From Saccopteryx bilineata (lineage: Eukaryota > Chordata > Mammalia > Chiroptera > Emballonuridae): a stretch of DNA of 64,000 nucleotides. Both the position numbers and the translations under genes were made by a program. The DNA lies in NCBI RefSeq assembly GCF_036850765.1, contig NC_089492.1:171304296-171368295 (forward strand), written 5' to 3'. Shown here piece by piece: positions 12,401-24,546 of the stretch. Numbering within the stretch: the stretch's first letter is position 1; the number at the start of each line of letters is the position of its first letter. The notes beneath the pieces are model-generated. The model made no database searches and was not told the origin of the DNA. It saw only the letters and a list, made by a program, of their open reading frames with translations.

Positions 12401-12633
12401 AGCCTCAAATTCAAGAAGCAAACAGAACTTTGAGTTTTCTTAACCCCAACAAACCTACTCCAAGGCACATCATAATGAAATTGGCACAAACCAACGGCAA
12501 AGAAAAAATTCTCAAGGCAGCCAGGGAAAAGAAGAATACAACATATAAAGGAAGGCCCATTAGATTATCATCCGATTTCTCAAAAGAAACTCTACAAGCT
12601 AGAAGAGAGTGGACCCCAATATTTAAAGTCCTG
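9420..12633 (+). mobile_element. L1 with monomeric 5' UTR, ORF1 only, no ORF2
   Basis: The order is an L1-like 5' terminus ('tggtaggaagcgataccgat'), a GC-rich region with 243-bp tandem monomers, a long pyrimidine-rich leader (about 10,900-11,600), and an ORF1 that ends abruptly near its C-terminus. No ORF2, 3' UTR or poly-A tail follows. A 13-bp direct repeat 'aataaaaatttga' occurs at 9407-9419 and 12634-12646, as if it were a target-site duplication. The downstream copy also fits ORF1 coding sequence, so a microhomology-mediated deletion is an alternative. Confidence 0.85.
9862..10470 (+). promoter_or_regulatory. L1 5' UTR tandem monomers (about 2.5 x 243 bp)
   Basis: The phrase 'ctggtc' followed by a G/C-rich 'tgcgc' motif starts each unit at 9862, 10106 and 10349, spacings of 244 and 243 bp. 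Shared landmarks within units include 'gtgggcgagagatt', 'gttatcccacagag', 'gcagagtcag' and 'tggaacttttc'. The third unit is partial and stops near 10,470. Tandem 5' UTR monomers act as promoters in mouse L1; a promoter role here is inference by analogy. Confidence 0.75.
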
Positions 12634-12646
12634 AATAAAAATTTGA
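11829..12646 (+). pseudogene. L1 ORF1p pseudogene, frameshifted and 3'-truncated
   Basis: ORF1p is the L1 RNA-binding, trimer-forming chaperone. The first 140 codons (11829-12251) are open: a basic N-terminus starting MSLRKRKSN, then a Glu/Lys/Leu/Ile-rich coiled coil across about residues 25-140. An extra A in the seven-A run near 12,242 shifts the frame. The RNA-binding part continues in the next frame, including 'NKPTPRHIIMKLAQ' and 'KILKAAREKK', with an in-frame TAA near 12,358. The last recognisable piece is 'WTPIFKVLNKNL', and the sequence then leaves L1. Clearly different in sequence from the ORF1 of the two L1s at 34 and 46 kb, hence another subfamily. Confidence 0.9.
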
Positions 12647-15603
12647 GACTAATTTAGAACAAGTCCAATTGGAGTCCCACCATTTTTAATAGCATTGAAG
12701 TGCTGAGTCTGCAGCAAGTGATGAAATATGATAACCTTCTAAATGTTGGTGATTCTGTATCAAAAAGTACAATTTTGATATCTGAAATAAGTCTTTTCTT
12801 GAATATTGGTCTTACTATGCTAACAGCCATGATCATACTATTCCTGTCTATATGGTTTTCATTACATTGTTTAAAAATGAATAATCAGTTGATGTTAGAG
12901 TTACTAAAATTTATAAAGCTCCTACAAAGATTATGGAAAAGAATACTATTTAATACTTTTACTTCATAAATTATTAATCTCTATATTGGGATTGTATCAT
13001 GAAACTCTGCTTGAAACCATGCTATGAAGTAGAAATTGTGGTCTTGGGCTTCTTCTCATCCTCTCTTTTTTCCTTTTAGAGTACATTTTGTTTTCATCTA
13101 CTGGACTCACAAATAACTAGTGAGTCTCAGATTCCTTCCTCATAATAAATGGCGAACAGCAAGAATCCCTCAGGATCAGGTCTTCTTTCATTTTCATGTT
13201 TCCAGAGAGAGGGTTAGCTCATTGAGGGGTGGGAGGTAGAGCAATCTTAACAGGTGAAAGATTTTCAAATACTATAAGGGATATTTCATGAAGTAATGTG
13301 GCAACCATAAGCTCTGGCTAGGCTACCAGCAGGACAAATAAATAATACTAAACGGTTCCCCTTAAAGAGTTAATTTACATTAGGCAAAATTCAAATCAGA
13401 CTAAGTTTCTTCTTTCCAAACAGTTTAGACTTTCATCTCTGTTTCAACTTTACTTACCCCAAATGCCAATCAAGTCAAATCAAAATATTTGTTTTTTGAA
13501 ATTGAGAAACATATGTCAGATCTCTATGCCCACTAGTTATGGATTCATGCTACCCAAGAACCTCAATATGCATATTAAATTCAACATCCTTTTGGTTAAT
13601 TATATCTCTAAAAGTTTGTCATACACAACTAAATGAAACAAAGTGATTACTCCTCTAGGGAGATAGCAATCAGACTGGAATATCAGTGATTTGGGTCACT
13701 CTTTAAAGTCCAGTGAGTGCTCTGGTTTTAGCATTAGGCACTAATTCAGTTTGTTTCATGGTTAGAGTTGATCCTCCAGGCATAAAAGGATGTTTAGTCA
13801 TTAAACAAACAGGATTACTGTATCTTGGACTTATGCCACTGGAAACCATTAATGGAGTGTGTAGTTGGAGGAGGGAGTGAAGATACAGTTGGAGAAATTT
13901 GGGCAACTATCCTTTAGAGACTCATTTCAATGAAATAGATTTAAACTTGTTCACACATTTTGACCAGTAGCCATTCTCTTTGTCCCCTATCTTTTCCATA
14001 CAGTTTTTGGATTGTATGAAATTGAAAGGGGCTATAGAGTTGTTTTAAGCAACTTCTCACTGAGAACAGAGCATGTCTTTATAAGATATTTATGACAAAT
14101 GGTTATCACAGACTCAAATTTAAAAAAAAATCTGCTGTTAGGAGAAAATTTGCTTCTCAGTATCTTCTACCTCTTGGAAATAGTTTGCCCACTGAAGCAA
14201 TTAAGATCAATAAATCAAACAGAAATTTTTTTTTTGCCTAACCTGTTAGATGATGGAGGAGAAGAATTACATTCTTAAAGTTCCCCTTTTCTAAGTATAA
14301 CAAGCACAGCTTTGTTATTTCCAGTTCTTTTACATGAGCCAAATAGCTTAACTTCACATATTGTGGGGCAGACTGTATTTGGAAATTCAGTGTCCTGGAG
14401 AAAAACTCTAAAGCCTTGTGATTTATGGGACTATTTGAGAGGACTGTGGTAGGGTCTGCATCATGCTTACTGGTTCAAAGTCAAGTGCTTTTACATTATT
14501 GTATGTTCCCTTTAGCATACGCAAACATCTTATTAAAGGTGACTCATTTCCCAAACCATATCTAAAAGAGAAATTAAGACTTATCTTTAAAAGTCTTAAA
14601 AGACTTGTCTATAAAAAAAAGGAAAGATTCCAAAATAATCTGTAAATGATTCAAGCATTAATATTCCTGATGCAGTTCCATTGACCAAATCACTCTCTTG
14701 GATTTCTCAATATATTTTCACTTTTATTTTAATATTTCCTTAGTAGTAGTTGTACCTGAAGCCCTATTCACTTGAAGTGATATTTATATGGTTTCCCATA
14801 TTTAAATTAGAATCTACGTGGCAACACGCCAAGCTATAGAGGTGTGATGTGCCTGTTGTAAAATGCGTCTCTGTAGAATGGCAATGGTAAGGCTACATTG
14901 CTATACCATCAAATTGCATAATTAAAAGTATTTCCTCCATCTCATTTTCTTTATGGCTCATAATTATAACAATGCATTTAGTTAGGTAAAAGCAGGAATA
15001 TTACTATTAGATAATGCCTGCAATTTCAAGTGACCTCATCAGCCATCAGGGTGAAGCATAATTGCCCCATTTCTGTGCATTATCAAATAGCAGACAATAT
15101 TAGCGAATGTTGTTGCTTAAGTATTTTAATATTTCATTGCATAAATAAATTAAATTCCAACTCAATGAGAAAGCAATCTCTTAATGGGTAGATGTGTCTC
15201 AGCAGGGGTGGGGTGGTTACATGGAAGAGACTTAGATATGTTCTTTGAAACACACCTGTAGAAGTCATGCATTTTTCCTCTCTCCTGACCCACAAGAAAA
15301 AGAAATTTCTAGATTCACAACAAAAAATTTGCTACCAATTTATAAAGTTGTTGTTTTAAGGCAGAAAATGTAAAGTATAAAATGTCACCACAAGGCATCA
15401 AGACAAACATGCTCCTTGGCCCATAGTGCATTTTTATTACTATTTCAAATATAAGTAGCCAAACAGACATTTGGTACATAATAAAAAGTTCTTGAAATTT
15501 GTCTATGATCATATTTGATCCATACTAAATTGTCTTTGATATTTGATCTTGTCAAAAATGTTTACACTAAGAAAATATCCCTGCATTCAGATAGCCCATA
15601 ACG
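12647..15603. other. Unique DNA, no feature recognised
   Basis: Three kilobases without a convincing gene. Composition is AT-rich with only short chance ORFs, and I recognise no repeat family. Confidence 0.45.
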
Positions 15604-15617
15604 TGTATTTATACTTT

Positions 15618-18125
15618 ATTTTATTTTAAATATTTTTTCTTTTTCAATTACAGCTGACATATAATATTACATTAGTTTAGGTATATAACCCAGTAATTAG
15701 GCATTATATAACTTAGTAATAAGTCTAGTACCCATATGACACCATAGAGTCATTACAATATTATTAACTATATTCCCTATGATGTACTTTACATCTCCAT
15801 GACTATTTGGAACTACTAATTTGTACTTTGTAATACATTTACTTTTTTTACTCATTCCACAAAACCTTTTCATGTCAAAGAAAACCCTTTGACTTTTCTT
15901 GTAATACTGGTTTGGTGGTGATGAACCCCTTTAACTTTTTCTTGTCTGGGAAGCTGTATGTCCTTCAATTGTAAATGATAGCTTTGCTGGGTACAGTAAT
16001 CTTGGTTGTAGATCCTTGTTTTTCATCACTTTGAATATTTCTTGCTAATCCCTTCTGGCCTGAAAAGTTTCTGTTGAAAATCATCTGATAGTCTTGTGAG
16101 AGATCCTTTGCAGGTAACTATCTGCTTTTCTCTTGCTGCTTTTGATTTTTTGTTTTTAATCTTCAACATTTTAATTATGATATATCTTGGTGTGAGCCTG
16201 TTTGGGTTCATCTTGTTTGGAACTCTTTGTACTTCCCGAACTTGTATGTTTATTTTCTTCACCAGATTAGAAAAGATTTTTGTCATTATTTTTTTATAAA
16301 GGCTTTCAATTCCTTGTTCTCTCTCTTCTCCTTCTGGCACCACCATTATTCAAATCTTGATATACTTGAAGTTGTCTCAGAGGCTTGTAATACTATGCTC
16401 ATTTTTCATTCTTTTTTATTTTTGCTGTTCTGATTGAGATTTTCTGCTTCCTTGCCTTCCAAATATCTGTCTTGATCCTTTGCTTCATCTACTCCACTGT
16501 TGATTCCCTATCATAAATTCTTCATTTCAGTTAATGTATTTTTTATTTCTGATTGTTTTATATTTTCCTAGTTCTGTTTTTATGTTTTCTATCTCTTTGT
16601 ATAAATTCTCAATAAGTTTATCTACTCTTCCCCTAAGTTCACTGAGCATCCTTATAACTAGTGTTCTGAATTCTGCTTCTAGTAGATTGTTTATCCCCAT
16701 TTTTAAAAATTATTTTTCTAGAGTTTTTCTCTGTTCTTTCATTTGGCATATATCTCTTTGTCTCCTAATTATGGCAGCCTCCCTGTGTCAATTTTTATGT
16801 ATTTGGCAGAGCTTATATGTCTCCCAGACTTCATAGAGTAGGCTTACAAAGTAGGTGTTCTCTATGATCCAGTGGCACAACCTCCTTGATCACTCAAGCT
16901 GGTATCTCCAGGTGCATACCCCCATGTGGGTTGTATACATTTCTATTGTAGTTGAGCTTTAATTGCTGTTGGCACATCAATGGGAAGAATTTAACCCCAG
17001 GCTGATCAGATTCAAGGACTGGCTGTGACTATCATGGAGTATCAGTGGTGCAGGGACCAACCTCACAGAACAGGACTTACTTCAGCAGGCTCTGGTGCCC
17101 ACTGAGTCCACCTCTAAAGGTTGTTGCTTGTGGAAGTAGCTCTAGGACCTCCCAGGTGGTGCAAGCCAAGGTCAACCATCACCTGTATCCTGCTTGAGCT
17201 ACAAAGCAAACTACAGATGGCTGCTACTTGTGCTATGTTTGAGGTGCCCAGGAAAGGACAAACTGTCATCTGAGGCCAAGTGCTGTTAGTGCCAGGCCTG
17301 AAGCCACTTAGCAAAAGATATGGGGCATTTCAAGGCCAGATGCTAATTGCTTGAGAAATTTTAGGGAAGTATAAAGCATGAGCCAATACTGTCTATTTGT
17401 ATGGAAAAGCCACTGGAAACATCTTGGGTGAGCCCACAATTGGAGTGGGCCTTCATCTCAGGGAATCAGTGGCCAACAGTGTTAGTCAGAGCCAACAGTG
17501 TTAGCCAGGTTGATGGAGACTTAAATATGGCTTCTGCCTGATGGTTCTGTGGGAAGAAGGCTTAGAAAAGGAACAATGCCTTTGTCAGCACTTTTGTTTG
17601 ACAGAATGCTGCCTCTTCAACTCTCAATCGGATGCCAGTCAATTCAGTTCTTCCCCATATTCCTTGATGCCTTTCGAAGCTACTGTCCCAGTGCTGGAGC
17701 TCAGCCCTTTAAGAGGAATGTCTGGGACTCTTAGAGCTTCCAACTCACTTAGCCACAATCCCTGTTAATTTTTACAGCCAGAAGTTATGGGTACTTCTGT
17801 TTCCAGCATTGCAACCCTGGGCTGGAGGCTCTGGTATGGGGCAGGGATAACTCAATCCTCAGGGCAGACCTCAGAAGCCAGGATATCATTCCTGGTTTTT
17901 ATTTGACACACCTGGGTATGGAACCAGCCCATTCTGTGTCTCAGTCCTTCCTATCAGTCCCAAAGTAGCTTCTTTCTTATGTCCTTTTTGGTAGGACTTT
18001 TGTTCAGCTAGATTTCAGGTGGTTCTAAATGATGGTTGTTCTATTGATTAGTTGAAATTTTGATGTGGTTGTGTGAAGATTTGAGTACCACATTTACCTA
18101 CACTGCCATCTTAAATGGAAAGCCC
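15618..18125 (-). mobile_element. HAL1 (ORF1-only LINE), antisense, apparently complete
   Basis: On the minus strand it starts near 18,125 with 'aagatggcagtgtagg' (L1-type 5' start) and has about 1.2 kb of 5' UTR. A degraded L1-like ORF1 is followed directly by an L1-type 3' UTR and an A-rich end near 15,620, with no ORF2 between them. The element is 2,508 bp, matching the usual HAL1 size of about 2.5 kb. A perfect 14-bp TSD 'tgtatttatacttt' flanks it (15604-15617, 18126-18139), so both ends are original. Confidence 0.85.
15880..16850 (-). pseudogene. HAL1 ORF1 pseudogene
   Basis: The clearest open stretch is minus 16346-16026, with L1 ORF1 landmarks 'VPEGEEREQGIESL', 'PNRLTPRYIIIKM' and 'SKAAREKQIVTCKGSLTRLS'. 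Upstream, on the same strand to about 16,850, broken frames encode Glu/Lys-rich coiled-coil-like sequence. Downstream a conserved C-terminal L1 ORF1 pattern (leading to 'QPRLLYPAKLSF'-like sequence) can be followed across frameshifts to about 15,880. It is inactive. Confidence 0.75.
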
Positions 18126-18384
18126 TGTATTTATACTTTTGATTTGCGGGATTAATACCTAAGCAATACTATCATGTTTTATTGGTCCAGTAATGATGTT
18201 CTGGCTATATTAGCAATAACAATTTTGGGGGCTGGGTAGATTAGGTGTGGTTTATTTTAGTGTGGACCAAATAGTTGTTGGACAGTTTGAACAATACCAA
18301 TCATCAAGGACATTTTGGAGTAGACCAAAGGTCTCACTGGATGTTTTAGATATGACCAAATGACCTATCTGGAAGGGAGTAAGC

Positions 18385-18748
18385 CAGGGGTCCCCAAACT
18401 TTTTACACAGGGGGCCAGTTCACTGTCCCTCAGACCGTTGGAGGGCCGGACTATAAAAAAAACTATGAACAAATCCCTATGCACACTGCACATATCTTAT
18501 TTTAAAATAAAAAAACAAAACGGGAACAAATACAATATTTAAAATAAAAAACAAGTAAATTTAAATCAAGAAACTGACCAGTATTTCAATGGGAACTATG
18601 GGCCTGCTTTTGGCTAATGAGATGGTCAATGTGCTCCTTTCATTGACCACCAATGAAAGAGGTGCCCCTTCCGGAAGTGCAGCGGGGGCCGGATAAATGG
18701 CCTCAGGGGGCCACATGTGGCCCACATGCTGTAGTTTGGGGACCCCTG
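18385..18748 (+). mobile_element. hAT-type non-autonomous DNA transposon (MITE), copy 1
   Basis: The terminal inverted repeats are 'caggggtccccaaact' and its complement at 'agtttggggacccctg'. The 8-bp flanks 'gagtaagc' (18377-18384) and 'gaataagc' (18749-18756) fit an 8-bp hAT target duplication with one change. The 364-bp interior has no transposase ORF, so it was mobilised in trans. Confidence 0.9.
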
Positions 18749-19049
18749 GAATAAGCCATGCCAGATGTGTGACCTGTGTCAGGATGGTAGAGTGTATATC
18801 TGTTGTAAGAGAGTCAAGCCAGCAAGGAACTGCTGTGTCCTTACAATCAGTCTTTTCTGGAGTAGGAAAAAATGAACTGCTCTATTAGGGACTGGGAAAA
18901 GCTCAAATGGAGCAAGCATCAAATTCCCATCTTTTTTGCATATTGTAAACATTTCATTTTCATAAAGGTCATCAAAATGTCATGGTTAGAGTTCAGTGTT
19001 GTTGTGGGTTATATTTAGTTATTTGTTTTTGGTAAATCACAAATTTCAC

Positions 19050-19440
19050 TTTGGCTCACTCTTTTCATGGTAAAGGCCAGATTTCTTAACATGGCTTATA
19101 AGGTTTTTTTGTCATCTAATTACTGTTTACATCTATAGTCTATTTTCTTATCCTTCCTCCATGTTTTCAGTGCACTATACATGCTCTTAATTCTCAGAAC
19201 ACCCATGAGCTTCTCCAATCAGGGTCTTTGCAGATTTTGCCCAGAAGCTTAGAACACTCTTCCCATCACTATTCTCTTTTGCTATCTTTGATTAGCTTTT
19301 TTCAATAATATGATTTAATTGTTTATACTTCCATATGTCTTGTAGTTATGAGCACCACGAAGGTAGGGACAGGGTATCACCATTTTTTCTTAACACCAAA
19401 CATTAATTATATATGCAACCAAAGGTTGAATAAATGGGTT
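19050..19440 (+). mobile_element. L2 3'-end fragment, sense
   Basis: The order 'cttaacatggcttataaggt', 'gagcttctccaatcagggtc', 'ttgcagattttgcccagaag', 'agaacactcttccc' and a terminal 'aggttgaataaatggg' follows the mammalian L2 3' end. It is strongly diverged and therefore ancient. Confidence 0.65.
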
Positions 19441-19649
19441 ATGGGACATTATCAGACATTAGAATCATAAATATGGAACATTAAAAGAAGTCATAAGAAC
19501 TTAACATCAGATTTATTACCAAGATGTTTTAAATAATTCAGTCTCCCTGTATGGGAAAAAATTCTTTTAGTTGTCAGTTCTAGAAAGCACTTCTGAAGAA
19601 AATCTTCCTTCCCCTCTTTTTTCTTTCCCTTTCTTTCTTTCTTTCTTTC

Positions 19650-19689
<40 letters not shown>

Positions 19690-20018
19690 TTTTTCTTTCT
19701 TTTATTCCCACTCTCTCTCTCTCTTTCCTCCTTTCATTTTGAATTAATTGATTAATTACTATGAACTATCAAATATATATTTTTTCTTTTTACTGGATAC
19801 CATGAAGCAGTATCCCAAATTTGAGGCTGTATTTGCTACAGTAACTTAATCCCTGGGTACAGCACATTTTATGTTTGTCCTCATTTTCTTGCCTTTTTGG
19901 TACAATGGCTTTCATAAGACCCCTTGTCATTTTTATTTGATTCTTTTGTAAAATGAGACAAAACATAAATTATTAAATTTATTTTTATTTTTTCAAGACT
20001 TTAAAATTTTGTGCTATT
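19441..20018. other. Unique DNA around a (TTTC)n tract
   Basis: Apart from the microsatellite listed separately I see no feature. Confidence 0.45.
19612..19735. repeat. (TTTC)n polypyrimidine microsatellite
   Basis: More than 20 near-perfect TTTC units are followed by a TC-rich run, giving about 120 bases of almost pure pyrimidine on the plus strand. Such mirror-like tracts can form triplex DNA; that is inference. Confidence 0.95.
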
Positions 20019-20032
20019 AAAAATTAGACCCT

Positions 20033-20425
20033 GGCCCTGGCCGGTTGGCTCAGCGGTGGAGCGTCAGCCTGGCGTGCGGGGGACCCGGGTTCGATTCCTG
20101 GCTGGGGCACATGGGAGGGGTGCCCATTTGCTTCTCCACCCCCTCCCCCTCCTTCCTCTCTGTCTCTCTCTTCCCCTCCCATGGCCAAGGCTCCATTGGA
20201 GCAGAGATGGCCCGGGTGCTGGGGATGGCTCCTTGGCCTCTGCCCCGGGCGCTAGAGTGGCTCTGGTTGCCGTGGGGTGACGCCCTGGAGAGGCAGAGCA
20301 TCGCCCCCTGGTGGGCAGAGCATCGCCCCTGGTGGGCGTGCCGGGTGGATCCCGGTCGGGCGCATGCGGGAGTCTGTCTGGCTGTCTCTCCTCGTTTCCA
20401 GCTTCGGAGGGATACAAAAATAAAA
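20033..20425 (+). mobile_element. tRNA-derived SINE, type A, first of a tandem pair
   Basis: It has the full plan with head 'ggccctggccggttggctca', B box 'gggttcgattcc' and a tail of A-rich sequence after 'cagcttcggagg'. The target 'aaaattagaccct' flanks it at about 20,020-20,032 and again at 20,427-20,439. Confidence 0.95.
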
Positions 20426-20442
20426 AAAAATTAGACCCTATA

Positions 20443-20812
20443 GGCCCTGGCCGGTTGGCTCGGTGGTAGAGTGTTGGCCTGGCGTACGGGAGTCCCGGGT
20501 TCAATTCCCGGCCAGGGCACACAGGAGAAGCACCAATCTGCTTCTCCACCCCTCCCCCTCTCTTTTCTCTCTGTCTCTCTCTTCCCCTCCCAGAGCCAAG
20601 GCTTCATTGGAGCAAAGTTTGCCCGGGCGCTGAGGATGGCTTCATGGCCTCTGCCTCAGGTGCTAGAATGGCTCTGGTTGCAACAGAGCAATGCCCCAGA
20701 TGGGCAGAGCATCGCCCCCTGGTGGGCATGCTGGGTGGATCCCGGTTGGGTGCATGTGGGAGTCTGTCGGACTCCCCGTTTCCAGCTTCGGAAAAATACA
20801 AAAAAAAAAAAA
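20443..20812 (+). mobile_element. tRNA-derived SINE, type A, second of a tandem pair
   Basis: Same orientation and family as its neighbour but with differences (for example 'aagtttgcccgggcgctgag' and a shorter 'cagcttcgg' junction), so it is not a simple duplication of it. The same target occurs before it ('aaaattagaccctat') and after it ('aaaattaaaccctat', about 20,813-20,827). Confidence 0.95.
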
Positions 20813-20829
20813 AAATTAAACCCTATATA

Positions 20830-22800
20830 TTTTTTTCACAAATCATGATATAAAAATTAGAAAATTATTCTACAAAAGTGCCTTTTTATATATGAATAAA
20901 CAAAGGCAGAAACAGAAAATAAAATTTTCTGGATTTTACAAAGGACACTATTATCACCTAAATTAACTAAGCAGCTTTTCAATTAAATGCTGATTTTCTA
21001 TTTACCATTAAAAATACAATTTATGACTTAAAGGATAAACTATTAGACTAAAAATTCAGATTGATCTATTTGGTGTTAGATGTTATTCTTTAAAAAGGTC
21101 TCTGTGATTAATATGTGCTTATAACTGTTTTCCTGAATAGGCGTCAAATGACCCTATAGTCATTTATCTAATCTTATCATGTATAGCTGATTTTTGTTCA
21201 TTGATTTGAGCCTACATTTCAGTCAAAGGTAAACTCAGAAACCTTCTATTGTTAACCATGTTTATTCATTCTCAAGGAGCTCAGAGAAGTTAAACTTTAA
21301 AATAAGCACTGCTGTGGGGCCATCTCTTGCTTCAGTTTGGAGCATGTGATTTTCAGCCAGTCTTTATGAGGATTGGCCTGAAAGCAAAGGAAAGCAAGAA
21401 CCATGTATCATTTTATTTTCATGCTGCATTTCAGAATTTATTTACTTCAGAGTCTCCATAAAAAAAAAGATATGGATTTTAATTGTACTTCTTTCATTCT
21501 CTTATTTTAGACAGCATCACGTGAATGGGGAGATACAGGGATTATTTCATGGTGAATGGAATGACCTCACTCTTCTCTTAGTTCATAAAAATAAACATTC
21601 CATTTTTACTGAAAAAACAAAACAGTTAAGCAAGTCAAAGGTTTTATCTCAATTGATATTAAATCTAATGACTAGATCTAGTTCTTTGTAGGATAAGAAT
21701 CAATAACACTGACATTTTTTAATATAAAATTTTATTTTAAAAAACAATATTATGATTGTTTTGTTTGTTTTTTGCTTTTAGTCTCTACAGTGAATTGAAT
21801 TATATACAAAAATTTTATTTAGTAGTGTTTTGATTGTGAATAGCATTTAATATAATATAATTGATCATAACATATAAAGACTGCAAGTGAATACCCATTC
21901 CTGGTCCTTTCCTTCTCACTGGACAGAATTAGTGACTCTGCCCTTTGAACTAGATACAGAGCATGGATACTTTTTAAATTGTCTCCCTTGGAAACAGGCC
22001 AATCTATGATCTATAAAGAATGTATTTATAAAGCATGGTGATCAGAAAGGAAGATTTGGCCAAAAGTGACATGTATAATTTCAGTTCATGGTGACTAAGG
22101 GTTGGTATGCCATCTATTTGATTGCTGACACTGCCATTCCTATGCTAGGGGATATATGTTGGATTGAGCCTGGTTTGGAGAAAAGCCCTTCTGCCAAAAA
22201 CATTAGTATGGGATAACTGAGGTTTAATTTTTATCTAGATTAAGATTATACTACCAAATCACACTGTGGTACACACTTTTCAATCTTGTAATCATGAACC
22301 TAGTTGCAAAAACTCAAATGTGTTCTAGTTTATTTCCACAGCTTCTCTTTGGAATAAATAAAATGGACTAATGTACTACCTACTTTTCTGAGTCCATAAA
22401 TACTGATTAAGCTAAATGAGTTTTATTATCAATTTTTGAAAAACTGGATTAAATGAACTCTAGGGTACCTTTAAATGGTAGGATTTTATAATGTTTTGGA
22501 CATAATTTAATTAATCTCTACAAAGATGAACTGCTGAGGTTTAAAGAATATCTTAAAGATAACTAAATATAACTTTAACAAATCAATATTTAGTTTAAAA
22601 GTATCTTTGGAAAGAAATTAAATAAAATAGAAATAAACGTTTTAAATAAAAAATAGTGATACTAGTTCTAAACTTTGGTATTAGTTTAAAATGAATTTGT
22701 GTATTCTCACTTTTGTTGATATAATTATTTAGAAACAAACTTAAAAGATAAGATTGAAAAGACAATGATGGCAATAAATAAAATTGTTCTTAAATAAAAA
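20830..22800. other. Unique AT-rich DNA, no feature recognised
   Basis: About 2 kb without recognisable gene or repeat. Confidence 0.45.
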
Positions 22801-22813
22801 TAAAAATTTAGTT

Positions 22814-23165
22814 TGGCCTGGCAAATAGATGTCCCAGGTTTGATTCCCAGTCAGGGCACACGGGAGAAGCACCCATCTGCTTCTCCACCCCTTCCACTCT
22901 TGCTTCTCTCTCTCCCTCTTCCTCTCCTGCAGCCATGGCTCAATTGGAGAGAGTTGTCTCCAAGCACTGAGGATAGCTCCATGGCCTCTGCCACAGGCAA
23001 TAAGAGAAGCTTGGTTGCTGAACAAAAGAGCAATGCCCAAGATGGGCAAAGCATCACCCCCTAGTGGGCATGTCAGGTGGATCCTAGTCAGGGAGCATAT
23101 GGGAGTCTGTCTCTGCCTTCTCTCTTCTCACTGAATATAAATAAATAAACAAACAAATAAATAAA
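22814..23165 (+). mobile_element. Old type A SINE, head truncated
   Basis: The element starts within the tRNA-like head; the A-box part is missing and 'gtttgattccc' remains. The rest follows type A with many substitutions ('tggctcaattggagagagtt', 'ccctagtgggcatgtcaggt') and ends in AATAAATAAAC-like repeats. CpG sites are mostly lost, indicating an old copy. Confidence 0.85.
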
Positions 23166-23170
23166 TAATT

Positions 23171-24533
23171 AGTTGATGTTTTTATTTACCTATATACTTT
23201 TGATTTAAATATTTTTACATTAACAAATCATTATTCAAGTAATTAAGTCCAGTTAAAATGGAGTTCAATAAGATATGACCCATGTCCTCAAAGAATGCAC
23301 AGTTACTAAGGGGAACAGACTAGAAAAACATACAGTACCAGCAGAATAAAAAGAAATACAATAATATAAGTACACCCAATGTAGGTAGGGGACCATTGAT
23401 TAGAAGTGGGATGTAATATAAGCTAGGTAGGGGAAGGTTTTAATAATAATAAAATGTATGTTGAGTTGTAAAAGATATAAAAAGATCATTGTACACTGGA
23501 ATTTCTTTCCCTTTAAAGTAATTAAAATAACCAAAGTAAATAGTTTTACATGAAATAGACAATTACTGCAAATAAAGGAAAGGTTAAGATAATAAGAGAG
23601 AAAATATGAAACTGGCATGCAACTTGATAAAATAATGTAGAGATACAGACTCATTCTTATATAATTGACTTGAGAATGTGTCAGGAAACACAAGGTCATC
23701 TTTAGTGGACAGTGCAGAAGAAAAGAAAGGATGCCTTATATATAGACAACCTCTACTAATTATAGACACATGGTTATTTATTTATAGGAAAATATGAAAA
23801 GTCATCTCTTTTCACAATTCCATTCTCCAAAATCTTAAAAATCTGAATAATATTCTATACTTCTCTTTTTATTGAAACTTAATTTTAACAATGAAATGCT
23901 GAACTGTAAGTAGAAGACTTTACATCTAAAATATTTACTAAGTACTGCAGGCATGAGAAGGAAAGGAAGGGAAAAACAAGACAAAAACAAACAGACAAAC
24001 AAACAAACAAAAAACACACTTCAGTAATCATTGCAAAGGTTAGAAGAAGTAAGCGAGGAGAAGAAGGCAAAAATTTACCTTGATGTGTCAGGAATAAATG
24101 ATGGTTAAGCATTGGTTCAATTAAACAGGACAGCTTTGACTTCATCCTCACAAGCTACCACATGTAGAAACACTACTTAGCTTATGTTACAAACATTAAC
24201 TTTAACAAATTTATTTTGTAGGTAAGAAGAGTGGGATGATATATATAACTCAGACTGCATATAACATTCCTTTGCAGTCTCTTAAATTTTATAAATAATA
24301 TCAGAATTAGCTTCACTATCATTAGTCAATGAAGGCAGAATGTCAAGAAAGAAAAAAGCAACTTTATCATGAGGAATGAATATAATTATAGCTATTATTA
24401 CAGAGAAAATGAGGCAGAACAAGTTCTAAAAAGTGAAAATATGATCAAGGATCAATTTAAAGTGCATTTTTATATTGCTGTAAATAGCACAAAATGTACC
24501 TCTGAACATTTTTAATCAACATTTGGATGAGCC
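23171..24533. other. Unique AT-rich DNA, no feature recognised
   Basis: No gene or repeat identified. Confidence 0.45.
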
Positions 24534-24546
24534 CATTTAATTTTTT

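Noticed and set aside
18385..18748. Autonomous hAT transposon
   Set aside because: Too short and without a transposase reading frame; only the ends and a short interior are present.
20041..20110. tRNA gene suggested by A and B boxes
   Set aside because: The boxes belong to SINE heads at many loci; acceptor stem pairing and a proper 3' end are absent and SINE bodies follow.
20064..20549. 161-codon minus ORF across 20.1-20.5 kb
   Set aside because: The reading frame runs through two tandem SINEs; similar peptides recur at every type A copy.
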